Origin: an uncultured Clostridia bacterium
GTDB lineage: Bacteria > Bacillota > Clostridia > Christensenellales > Borkfalkiaceae
Length of the DNA stretch: 12,898 bases
Assembly: GCA_947176485.1 (NCBI GenBank)
Contig: CAMWQS010000036.1
Span: forward strand, 1 to 12,898
Direction of reading: 5' to 3'
Part shown: one piece after another, positions 1 to 6,106 of the stretch
Layout of the letters: each line of letters begins with the position of its first letter
Position numbering within the stretch: position 1 is the first letter of the stretch
Program-made: the position numbers and the translations under genes
Notes under the pieces: generated by a model
What the model was told of the DNA's origin: nothing
Database searches by the model: none
The model's input: only the letters and a program-made list of their open reading frames with translations

Positions 1-211
1 GTGCAATGCAGTACAAATTCCCGCTGGAATATTTAAGGTCTATAAACCCGCTTTCTTTCAGGCTTTTAAGCGCGCCCCTTAACGTGGCGTCCCGCCTTTC
101 TTCTCCGTCGGGGAAGGCTTCAAACAGTTCGTCTTCAGAAAAAACAACGAACCGCCCCGTCCCCGCAAGCGAGCGTATTTTATCAAGCACTGCAATACAA
201 ATTCTGTCCAT
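1..211 (-). CDS. Hypothetical winged-helix-like protein, N-terminal part only
   Basis: The minus strand is open from an ATG at 211-209 to the left edge, giving 70 codons with no stop, so the C-terminus lies outside the window. The protein begins MDRICIAVLDKIRSLAG. Its segment at residues 43-70 (LRGALKSLKESGFIDLKY, then a turn SSGN and LYCIA) has the pattern of a recognition helix followed by a beta-wing, as in winged-helix DNA-binding folds. That is inferred from the pattern only. It is the third gene of the rqcH unit, starting 31 nt after the stop of the small membrane protein. No convincing Shine-Dalgarno precedes the ATG; an in-frame GTG directly before it and a TTG at 229-227 are alternative starts. 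I do not recognise the family. Confidence 0.6.
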   Translation of the reverse strand, partial: MDRICIAVLDKIRSLAGTGRFVVFSEDELFEAFPDGEERRDATLRGALKSLKESGFIDLKYSSGNLYCIA

Positions 212-242
212 CACTATAAATAATGGCAAAATTCCGCTTATT

Positions 243-548
243 TTATACTATTGCCGAATACACCAGCCCGCCCACGAAAAGTGCGGCGCTCAACGCAAGT
301 AGGACGTACGCCGCAATAAAAACGAATTTAAGCGCGGGGAAGGGGTTTTTCTTTTTTTGCGTTACGCAGAAGGAGAGGGCGCAAAGCTCTAAAATAAGGC
401 TTGCAATAAGTGAGTATATCCCCAAAACCGAAAAACTAAGCCCGAAAGCCACGATAGATAACACGCACGCTGCAATCGCAATATAAAAATAAGTTTTAGT
501 GGTGTTTTTAATTTCTTCGTTTTCTTGAACTTCTTTTTTCTCTTTCAT
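243..548 (-). CDS. Small three-helix membrane protein of unknown function
   Basis: This 101-residue protein has a charged N-terminus (MKEKKEVQENEE) and then three hydrophobic stretches, at about residues 20-41, 42-62 and 72-98. A basic loop (QKKKNPFP, about 64-71) lies between the second and third. By the positive-inside rule this loop is probably cytoplasmic. It contains one Cys pair region (LELCALSFCVTQ). Its ATG overlaps the rqcH stop in an ATGA tetranucleotide (545-548), so translation is probably coupled to rqcH and it should be co-transcribed with it. I do not recognise the family. A generic DUF-type inner-membrane protein is the safest description, and no function is claimed. Confidence 0.75.
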   Translation of the reverse strand: MKEKKEVQENEEIKNTTKTYFYIAIAACVLSIVAFGLSFSVLGIYSLIASLILELCALSFCVTQKKKNPFPALKFVFIAAYVLLALSAALFVGGLVYSAIV

Positions 549-2212
549 AGCTCTTGCCTTAATTCTTCGTGCGCGTTAGGGGTAACCAGCACGGTTTTAT
601 AATCTGTGTAAATAACGAAGCCCGCGTTTGCCTTGGGCGGTTTTTTAACGAACGCCCGCCTCGTGTAGTCCACGGGTATTTTGCTGCCCGCACGCCCGTC
701 GGAGTAGTACGCGCATATCTCTGCCGCCGCAAGCAGCACCTCGTCTGGTACGGGCTTGCCGCCGCTTAATATAGCGACGTGGGAGGAGTGGTAGCCTTGC
801 GTGTGCAGCCATAAATCTTCGCGGGAAATATCCTTCAAAAGTCGGTCGTTTTGCACGTTACTCCGTCCCGCCAAAATCTTCATTCCCCCCAACATATATG
901 CCCGATACGGCGCAATTTGCACCGTTTTCTTCTTATTCGTCTGCTCTTTTGGTAGTAGTCCCAAGTCCTTCAATTCTTCTTCGGTTTCCACCAAATCGCA
1001 AAGGTTTTCTGCAAGCCGTATATGCGCGGAAATGCTGTTCAAATAGTCCAGCTTTTCCAAAGTCTCTTTTTTCTGCTCGTTTACGCTAAGCGCCGTCCGC
1101 TTTAATTTCGCGTACCTTTTGTAGTACTTTTGCGCGTTGTCGGCGGGGGAAAGGGACTTATCAAGCGCAATTTTAATCTTTCCGCCGTTCTCGTCGTAAT
1201 AATTCACCGCCTCGAACCCGTTCATGCCGCGTTGAAGGGCGTAAACGTTTGCGGTAATAAGCTCGCCCTTCAATTTCACCGTATCCATATCGCGGCAATC
1301 TAAAAGCTTCTGCTCCATAACGGCAAGCCGTTTTTCTTGTTTTTTCACCGCCGAGGATAGGGCGGAGCTCAATTTTCTCACCTTGTCCTCAAAGTCCTTT
1401 TTTGCGTTAATTGCGGCATAGTAGGCGGTCTGCGCCTCCAAAACGCTATTGTAAGCGCGCTTTTCGGCAGCCGTCGAACGCACCTTGAAATCAATAGGCT
1501 CACCGTCCGCAAAGGTTACGCAAGGGGCGCAAGATTCGTCGTTTAAGTAGTTAAATACGTCGTTTGCGGTCAAATTTTCGCCGTAAGCGGCAACGATTTC
1601 AAGCGCGGTGGCGTAGGATACGCCCTTTACTTTATCCGAAATGAGCTTCGCTTTATCCCCGCTTGCGTCGTCGAAAATACGCGTTATTTGCGTCATATTA
1701 CGGGGGGAATACTTTTCCTGCGGCTCCGGAAGGGTGTATTTTGCACCCGAAAACAAAACTCTTTTGGTGCTTTCGGAAATAGCGGTGGTTTTAAGCGCGC
1801 CCAATATAATTCCGTTCTGCACTAACACCGCGTTGGAGTACTTGCCCATCAGCTCGATATACAAAGTCATTTTGGCAAGCTCGAATTCAGAGGTGCAGTC
1901 AAGGTCGAATAAAATTATTCTTTCGTCCTCGACTTGCGCAACGCGTGTAATTTCCGCGTTCTGCAAATGCTTTCGGAGTAGCATGCAAAAGCCCAGTGCG
2001 GTTTTCGGCGCGGGTACCTCGGCGTCGGTTAAGTTTATTCTGCAACCCTTCGCCGCAAGGCAAACTTCAAGTTTAACCGTGCCCTTTCGGGTGTATATAA
2101 TAAAAGTGAGCAAGTCTTTGCTTTGCTGGGTAATTTTGGAAATTTTACCGCCAACGAGGACTTGTTGCAGCTCTTTTGCTATGAAGTTTATAGTGAACGC
2201 GTCCTGCGGCAT
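545..2212 (-). CDS. rqcH: RqcH (NFACT family), ribosome-associated quality control factor
   Basis: This 555-residue protein is the bacterial homologue of Rqc2/NEMF. In the known family it binds 50S subunits blocked by peptidyl-tRNA, recruits tRNA-Ala and drives C-terminal alanine tailing of the stalled chain. Visible domains are NFACT-N (about 1-190, with FCMLLRKHL at 75-83 and YIELMGKYSNAVL at 118-130), a helix-hairpin-helix region (about 190-245, VKGVSYATALEIV), a long charged coiled coil (about 260-425) and NFACT-R (about 432-545). NFACT-R is marked by ILAGRSNVQNDRL, LWLHTQGYHSSHVAI and SKIPVDYT. The functionally important Asp97-Arg98 pair of B. subtilis RqcH corresponds here to Glu97-Arg98, a conservative change. 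The older names fibronectin-binding protein A and YloA refer to the same family. The start ATG is preceded by GAGAGGAG and a consensus promoter. The gene heads a minus-strand unit and is divergent from tig. Confidence 0.95.
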   Translation of the reverse strand: MPQDAFTINFIAKELQQVLVGGKISKITQQSKDLLTFIIYTRKGTVKLEVCLAAKGCRINLTDAEVPAPKTALGFCMLLRKHLQNAEITRVAQVEDERIILFDLDCTSEFELAKMTLYIELMGKYSNAVLVQNGIILGALKTTAISESTKRVLFSGAKYTLPEPQEKYSPRNMTQITRIFDDASGDKAKLISDKVKGVSYATALEIVAAYGENLTANDVFNYLNDESCAPCVTFADGEPIDFKVRSTAAEKRAYNSVLEAQTAYYAAINAKKDFEDKVRKLSSALSSAVKKQEKRLAVMEQKLLDCRDMDTVKLKGELITANVYALQRGMNGFEAVNYYDENGGKIKIALDKSLSPADNAQKYYKRYAKLKRTALSVNEQKKETLEKLDYLNSISAHIRLAENLCDLVETEEELKDLGLLPKEQTNKKKTVQIAPYRAYMLGGMKILAGRSNVQNDRLLKDISREDLWLHTQGYHSSHVAILSGGKPVPDEVLLAAAEICAYYSDGRAGSKIPVDYTRRAFVKKPPKANAGFVIYTDYKTVLVTPNAHEELRQEL

Positions 2213-2243
2213 AAAATACTCCTCTCACAAATATTTCCCGATT

Positions 2244-2272
2244 ATTATAGCCGAATTAATCGAAAGTGTCAA
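2244..2272 (-). promoter_or_regulatory. Consensus sigma-A promoter of the rqcH unit
   Basis: On the minus strand, TTGACA (2272-2267) and TATAAT (2249-2244) are separated by exactly 17 nt, so both hexamers are perfect consensus. The predicted start lies about 25 nt upstream of the rqcH ATG at 2212, and the transcript would carry the GAGAGGAG ribosome-binding site. This suggests strong, constitutive transcription of rqcH and the two genes behind it. Confidence 0.88.
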
Positions 2273-2295
2273 TTAAGGCGCTTTGAATAGCACCA

Positions 2296-2323
2296 CAAAT
2301 TTATTAAATTTGCACTGCAAATT
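2296..2323. repeat. Two overlapping 17-bp perfect palindromes between rqcH and tig
   Basis: CAAATTTATTAAATTTG (2296-2312) and AATTTGCACTGCAAATT (2307-2323) are each perfect inverted repeats of 8+1+8 bases and share six bases. They lie just upstream of the proposed tig promoter -35 and about 24 bp upstream of the rqcH -35. That is a position where a regulator could contact either promoter. They could also simply reflect AT-rich sequence. No known operator consensus is recognised. Confidence 0.5.
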
Positions 2324-2325
2324 GC

Positions 2326-2354
2326 TTTTCAAAATTATAATGTTGTGCTAAAAT
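2326..2354 (+). promoter_or_regulatory. Probable promoter of tig-clpP
   Basis: TTTTCA (2326-2331, 4 of 6 to consensus) lies 17 nt before TAAAAT (2349-2354). The -10 element is extended by TGC directly upstream (TGn motif). The resulting leader of about 40 nt carries the AGGAG site at 2389-2393. The hexamers are less perfect than those of rqcH, so the exact element is uncertain, but no better pair is seen in this gap. Confidence 0.55.
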
Positions 2355-2399
2355 GTAATTTACTTGAATTTAAAAAACTACATATTTTAGGAGTAAAAA

Positions 2400-3857
2400 A
2401 TGAAATACACACAGTCAGTCGGAGAAAAAAGTACGGTAAAACTTACAATTTCTTTCACGGAAGAAGAATGGCAAGACGCAATTTCCAAAGCGTATCTGAA
2501 AACTCGCGGTAAATATTCCGTGCCCGGATTCAGAAAGGGCAAAGCACCCAAACCCGTTCTTGAAAACTATTACGGCAAGGGACTGTTCTACGAAGAGGCT
2601 TTCAATTACCTCTATTCCCAGCACTACTTCGCAATTCTCGAAAAAGAGAAGAAGAACTTCACCGCAGTCGGCGAGCCCGACCTCTCGGTTGAGGATATGA
2701 CGGACGGCAAGGGCGTAACGCTTGCCGCACTCGTTCCCGTTAAGCCCGACGTTAAAATTGACGCTTACACGGGTTTAAAAATCAAAAAGTATGAGTATAA
2801 TGTAACCGACGCCGACGTTGACGCCGAAGTTAAAAAGCTTTTGGAGCGCAACGCCAAGGACGTTCAGGTTAAGGACCGCGCTTGCCAAAACGGCGATACG
2901 GTAAACATCGACTTCTCAGGTTCGGTTGACGGTGAAAAGTTTGCGGGCGGCACTGCGGAAGATTACGACTTGGTTCTCGGCAGCGGTAGCTTCATTCCCG
3001 GCTTCGAGGTTCAGGTCGAGGGTATGAAAATCGGCGACAAGAAGGATATCACCGTAAAATTCCCCGAAGATTATCAGGCTGACAATTTAAAGGGCAAGGA
3101 CGCCGTGTTCGCAATTAAGCTTAACAAGATTACCGCGAAGGAGCTTCCCGAGCTCACCGACGAGTACGTTAAAACCCACGCAGGCTCGGACACCGTTGCG
3201 GACTACAAGGCAAAGACGCGTGAAAAGCTTTTGAAGCAAGCTGAAAACCGTTCCCGCGACGAAACCGAAAACAGCATAATCGAAGAAATTTCAAAGCACG
3301 CAACGGCTGAAATTCCCGACGCGATGATTGAAAGCGAAATCGACAGAATGGTACAGGACTTCTCGTACCGTCTTATGTATCAGGGCATCAAGCTTGAAGA
3401 TTATATCAAATACCTCGGTCAAAGCATGAAGGAATTCCGCGCACAGTTCGTTTCCCAAGCGAAGCCCCGCGTGCTTCAACAGCTCGTCATCGAGAAGATA
3501 ATCAAGCTCGAGAACATAAAATATACCGACAAGGAAGTTGACGCGAAGATTGCCGAACAGGCAAAATCGGTTGACAAGACTGCCGAAGAATACAAAAAGA
3601 ATATGGACCCCCGTCAGCTTGATTATATCAAGAACGATTTGGTAATAACCAAACTGTTTGACTTCCTCACGGCCAATAACGAGCTGTATACCGAAGGCAA
3701 GGCGGCTAAACCCGCGGCTAAGAAAACGACCGCCGCTAAGACTACGGAAGAAAAGCCCGCCGCAAAGAAAACCACTACGGCTAAATCAACTGCAACCAAA
3801 ACGACTGCAACCAAATCAACCGCAGCCAAGAAGCCTGCGGCAAAGAAAGAAGACTAA
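2400..3857 (+). CDS. tig: Trigger factor, ribosome-bound chaperone, with an extra basic tail
   Basis: Trigger factor docks at the ribosomal exit tunnel and shelters nascent chains; its middle domain is an FKBP-type peptidyl-prolyl isomerase. The ribosome-docking signature GFRKGKAP is at residues 43-50. The FKBP-like domain spans about 150-245 (GDTVNIDFSGSVDGEKFAGG, then GSFIPGFEVQVEGMKIG), followed by the helical C-terminal chaperone domain to about 430. At 485 residues the protein is longer than the usual roughly 430. The excess is a low-complexity tail from residue 433, with 15 Lys, 15 Ala and 13 Thr in 53 residues, built from units such as KPAAKKTT and TATKT. The start is fixed by AGGAG six bases before the ATG. 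It is followed 14 nt later by clpP, almost certainly in the same operon. Confidence 0.96.
   Translation: MKYTQSVGEKSTVKLTISFTEEEWQDAISKAYLKTRGKYSVPGFRKGKAPKPVLENYYGKGLFYEEAFNYLYSQHYFAILEKEKKNFTAVGEPDLSVEDMTDGKGVTLAALVPVKPDVKIDAYTGLKIKKYEYNVTDADVDAEVKKLLERNAKDVQVKDRACQNGDTVNIDFSGSVDGEKFAGGTAEDYDLVLGSGSFIPGFEVQVEGMKIGDKKDITVKFPEDYQADNLKGKDAVFAIKLNKITAKELPELTDEYVKTHAGSDTVADYKAKTREKLLKQAENRSRDETENSIIEEISKHATAEIPDAMIESEIDRMVQDFSYRLMYQGIKLEDYIKYLGQSMKEFRAQFVSQAKPRVLQQLVIEKIIKLENIKYTDKEVDAKIAEQAKSVDKTAEEYKKNMDPRQLDYIKNDLVITKLFDFLTANNELYTEGKAAKPAAKKTTAAKTTEEKPAAKKTTTAKSTATKTTATKSTAAKKPAAKKED
3789..3833 (+). repeat. 15-bp tandem units inside the trigger factor tail
   Basis: Three successive in-frame 15-base units (3789-3803, 3804-3818, 3819-3833) encode TATKT, TATKS and TAAKK. 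The first two begin with the same 12 bases, ACTGCAACCAAA. The third is diverged in codon choice. This indicates that the Lys/Ala/Thr tail grew at least partly by short tandem duplication. Confidence 0.75.
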
Positions 3858-3871
3858 TCAAGGAGTTTTTT

Positions 3872-4462
3872 ATGGAAAAGGGTGCATTGGTACCTTATAT
3901 AGTTGAACAGACTTCCCGTGGGGAGCGTTCCTACGATATTTACAGCCGTCTTTTAGAGGACAGAATTATCTTTTTAAGCGGCGAGATTGACGACGCGGTT
4001 GCAAACACCGTCGTGGCTCAGCTTATCTATCTTGAAGCGAAGGACCCTTCCAAGGACATTTCGCTTTACATCAACAGCCCCGGCGGCTCTGTTTCCGCTG
4101 GTCTTGCCATTTACGACACGATGAATTACGTCAAGTGCGACGTATCCACCATCTGTATCGGTATGGCGGCTTCGATGGGCGCGTTCTTATTATCCAGCGG
4201 TCAGAAGGGCAAGAGGTACGCCCTGCCCAACAGCGAGATTATGATTCACCAGCCTTTGGGCGGCGCGCAAGGTCAGGCAAGCGATATAAAAATTGCAGCA
4301 GAGCACATATTAAAGACGAGACACAAGTTGAACACTATCCTCGCCCAAAACTCGGGCAAGCCCCTTGAGCAAATCGAAAAGGACACGGACAGGGACAATT
4401 ACCTCTCCGCCCAAGAAGCCCTCGAATACGGCTTAATCGACAAAGTATTCTACAAAAGATAA
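3872..4462 (+). CDS. clpP: ClpP, ATP-dependent Clp protease proteolytic subunit
   Basis: This serine peptidase forms the tetradecameric chamber that degrades proteins fed in by ClpX and other Clp ATPases. The 196-residue length is normal for the family. The catalytic triad is visible as Ser101 (GMAASMGAFLL), His126 (IMIHQPLGG) and Asp175 (DTDRDNYLS), with the usual spacing. The N-terminal loop is the typical LVPYIVEQTSRGERSYDIYSRLL. AGGAG at 3861-3865 lies six bases before the ATG. The 14-nt gap to tig implies co-transcription. Its partner clpX starts 336 bp downstream, across a repeat-filled gap, so clpX may be expressed separately or under leader control. Confidence 0.98.
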   Translation: MEKGALVPYIVEQTSRGERSYDIYSRLLEDRIIFLSGEIDDAVANTVVAQLIYLEAKDPSKDISLYINSPGGSVSAGLAIYDTMNYVKCDVSTICIGMAASMGAFLLSSGQKGKRYALPNSEIMIHQPLGGAQGQASDIKIAAEHILKTRHKLNTILAQNSGKPLEQIEKDTDRDNYLSAQEALEYGLIDKVFYKR

Positions 4463-4464
4463 AT

Positions 4465-4584
4465 AAAACGCATATAAGCGTCGCATAACATTGTCGCGCT
4501 GTGGCAACCCTCAGTCATTTACGCTTTAGTAAACTCCTTCGGGTTTTCCTCGCGCTCCTCGTTCTGCTCGCTTCTCTGTGTTTT
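4465..4584. repeat. Dispersed repeat, copy 1, with terminal inverted repeats
   Basis: This 120-bp stretch begins AAAACGCATATAAGCG and ends CGCTTCTCTGTGTTTT, whose reverse complement matches the left end at 13 of 16 positions. It shares this layout with the copy at 10095-10258. The shared parts are the left end AAAACGCATATAAGC, a core CATTTACGCT..AGTAAACTCC (here 4516-4537, a TTTAC/GTAAA hairpin), and the right end GCTTCTCTG.GTTTT. CTGTGGCAA is also present in both, but on opposite sides of the core. It encodes no protein. It starts 2 nt after the clpP stop. It looks like a MITE-like or palindromic intergenic element, and no transposase is present. Confidence 0.65.
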
Positions 4585-4600
4585 AGAGTTGCTTTTATAA

Positions 4601-4739
4601 ATAATTACGGCGCAAGCAAAACCACGCTTTTGCGCCCGCGCACCCAATTTGTGGCTGTGCCACCTCAGCGCGGGTGAAGTGCCGCAATTATATGTTTGTG
4701 TGCCCTTAAAGATTGCGGCACGAGGGGCGAGTAGCCCCT
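4601..4739 (+). other. Cluster of inverted repeats upstream of clpX, candidate structured leader RNA
   Basis: This non-coding stretch is dense with inverted repeats. Hairpin A pairs GGCGCAA (4609-4615) with TTGCGCC (4630-4636). Hairpin B pairs CCCGCGC (4635-4641) with GCGCGGG (4668-4674) and encloses GTGGC-TGT-GCCAC (4651-4663). Hairpin C pairs GTGCCGCAAT (4679-4688) with ATTGCGGCAC (4712-4721), a perfect 10 bp. Hairpin D pairs AGGGGC (4723-4728) with GCCCCT (4734-4739). In addition ATAATTACGGC (4601-4611) can pair with GCCGCAATTAT (4681-4691) at 10 of 11 positions. That competes with hairpins A and C. It matches no riboswitch class I know. It may be a leader RNA, a second repeat element, or both. 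Confidence 0.5.
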
Positions 4740-4784
4740 AAAAATCACGAAAAATCGCAGGCGCAGAATAGCCGAGATTTTTGT

Positions 4785-4792
4785 GAGAGGAG
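4785..4792 (+). promoter_or_regulatory. Ribosome-binding site that fixes the TTG start of clpX
   Basis: GAGAGGAG at 4785-4792 lies six bases before TTG at 4799. Starting there places the ClpX zinc-finger cysteines at residues 7, 10, 30 and 33, as expected for the family, and no ATG or GTG upstream would do so. The same TTGTGAGAGGAGT string precedes rqcH, so it is a strong local ribosome-binding site. It partly compensates for the weak TTG codon. Confidence 0.85.
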
Positions 4793-4798
4793 TTATTC

Positions 4799-6025
4799 TT
4801 GAAAGAGCAAAAGCATTGTTCATTCTGCGGAAAAACTGAAGATTTGGTTAAAAGGCTCATAAGGGGCAACGACGGCGCGCATATCTGCGACGAATGCATC
4901 CTTATCTGCGGCGATATGATTAAGGAAGTGGACGAGGAAACCGAAACCCAAGTTCCCTTAAAGACCCCCGCAGAGATAAAGGAAGAGCTCGATAAGTATA
5001 TCGTCGGTCAGCACGAGGCGAAGAAGGTTCTCTCCGTTGCCGTGTACAACCACTATAAGCGTATAAACAACCTCGTCAAGGACGCGGGCGACAAGGACGT
5101 TGAAATCGAAAAATCAAACATTCTTTTGTTGGGCCCCACTGGCTGCGGTAAAACTTTGCTTGCAAGAACGCTTGCAAAGATTTTAAACGTGCCCTTCGCA
5201 TCCTCCGACGCAACCACCTTGACGGAGGCGGGCTACGTCGGCGAGGACGTGGAAAACATTCTTTTAAAGCTTATCCAAAACGCCGACTACGACATCAATA
5301 AGGCGCAGCGCGGAATTATCTATATCGATGAAATCGATAAAATCGCAAGAAAGGGCGAAAACGTATCCATCACCCGCGACGTTTCGGGCGAGGGCGTACA
5401 GCAAGCTCTTTTGAAAATCATCGAAAGCACCGTGGCAAGCGTTCCCCCCCAAGGCGGCAGAAAGCACCCCCAGCAAGAGTGTTTGAGAATTGACACCACG
5501 AACATACTTTTCATCTGCGGCGGCGCGTTCGTCGGGCTCGATAAAATCGTGCAAAAGCGCAAGGACAATACCTCTTTGGGCTTTGGCGGCACGGTGAAGA
5601 ATACCGAGGACAACGTCTACGAAATGCTTGCAGACGTTAAGCCCCAGGACTTGACCAAGTTCGGTCTTATTCCCGAATTCGTAGGAAGAATTCCCATAGT
5701 GGTAAGCTTGCACCCGTTGAACGAGGACGCGCTCGTAAACATTTTAACCCAACCTAAAAACGCAATTATAAAGCAGTACCAAAAGCTTATTGCAATGGAC
5801 GGCGTAAAGCTTACGGTTGAGGACGGCGCAGTCAGGGAAATCGCCAACACGGCTATCCGTTTAAAGACGGGCGCAAGAGGGCTTCGTACCATAATCGAAA
5901 GCTTTATGACTTCGGTTATGTATAAGCTTCCTTCGGAAAAGAATATCAAGGAAGTAATCGTTACGCGAGAGTGCGTAACCGACAAAGCCGAGCCGAAAAT
6001 TATTTACGGCGAGCAAACCGCATAA
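4799..6025 (+). CDS. clpX: ClpX, ATP-dependent unfoldase of the ClpXP protease
   Basis: This AAA+ hexameric unfoldase recognises tagged substrates and threads them into ClpP. The 408-residue protein opens with the N-terminal zinc-binding domain (Cys7, Cys10, Cys30, Cys33). It continues with Walker A GPTGCGKT (112-119), Walker B IIYIDEIDK (173-181, Asp177-Glu178) and the sensor-2 motif GARGLR (358-363). The ClpP-contacting loop, IGF in most homologues, reads LGF here (260-262), a mild variant. The start is TTG with a strong Shine-Dalgarno. It is separated from clpP by the 336-bp repeat and inverted-repeat region and from lon by a perfect palindrome. It probably acts on ClpP-dependent clients, including RqcH-tailed chains as known in B. 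subtilis; that link is an inference for this organism. Confidence 0.97.
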   Translation: MKEQKHCSFCGKTEDLVKRLIRGNDGAHICDECILICGDMIKEVDEETETQVPLKTPAEIKEELDKYIVGQHEAKKVLSVAVYNHYKRINNLVKDAGDKDVEIEKSNILLLGPTGCGKTLLARTLAKILNVPFASSDATTLTEAGYVGEDVENILLKLIQNADYDINKAQRGIIYIDEIDKIARKGENVSITRDVSGEGVQQALLKIIESTVASVPPQGGRKHPQQECLRIDTTNILFICGGAFVGLDKIVQKRKDNTSLGFGGTVKNTEDNVYEMLADVKPQDLTKFGLIPEFVGRIPIVVSLHPLNEDALVNILTQPKNAIIKQYQKLIAMDGVKLTVEDGAVREIANTAIRLKTGARGLRTIIESFMTSVMYKLPSEKNIKEVIVTRECVTDKAEPKIIYGEQTA

Positions 6026-6054
6026 AAATAGCGGGCTTTTTATAGAAATTAACG

Positions 6055-6083
6055 GCGCGGGCAAAATTGAATTTTGCCCGCGC
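6055..6083. repeat. Perfect 29-bp palindrome between clpX and lon
   Basis: GCGCGGGCAAAATT (6055-6068) and AATTTTGCCCGCGC (6070-6083) are exact inverted copies around a single G at 6069. In RNA this would be a very stable hairpin. It ends 11 nt before the lon Shine-Dalgarno, is not followed by a T-run and is therefore not a standard intrinsic terminator. It may act as an operator, an mRNA-stability or processing hairpin that separates clpX and lon expression, or a leaky attenuator. Confidence 0.8.
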
Positions 6084-6094
6084 AACGAATATAT

Positions 6095-6099
6095 GAGGA
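6095..6099 (+). promoter_or_regulatory. Ribosome-binding site that fixes the lon start at 6107
   Basis: GAGGA at 6095-6099 lies seven bases before ATG at 6107 and gives a normal Lon N-terminus (MARSKTEILPVVPVRG). An in-frame TTG at 6074 would add 11 residues, but it sits inside the right arm of the 6055-6083 palindrome and has no Shine-Dalgarno, so the ATG is preferred. Confidence 0.85.
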
Positions 6100-6106
6100 T
6101 TTAACG

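Noticed and set aside
1641..2276. Plus-strand 211-codon open frame antisense to rqcH
   Set aside because: It lies almost wholly opposite a well-supported rqcH reading frame, has no ribosome-binding site or recognisable domain, and reads as a mirror of the rqcH codons.
2213..2399. CIRCE or CtsR heat-shock operators upstream of tig, and likewise in the clpX and lon gaps
   Set aside because: Read by eye, neither TTAGCACTC-N9-GAGTGCTAA nor the CtsR heptad repeat is present.
5264..5713. Minus-strand 149-codon open frame inside clpX
   Set aside because: It is the antisense of conserved ClpX AAA+ motifs with no start signal; a shadow frame.
6055..6083. Palindrome as a standard intrinsic terminator for clpX
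   Set aside because: No T-run follows on either strand; kept only as an unexplained hairpin or palindrome.
6074..6106. TTG start that would extend Lon by 11 residues
   Set aside because: It sits inside the arm of the 29-bp palindrome without a Shine-Dalgarno, whereas ATG 6107 has GAGGA at good spacing and gives the normal Lon N-terminus.
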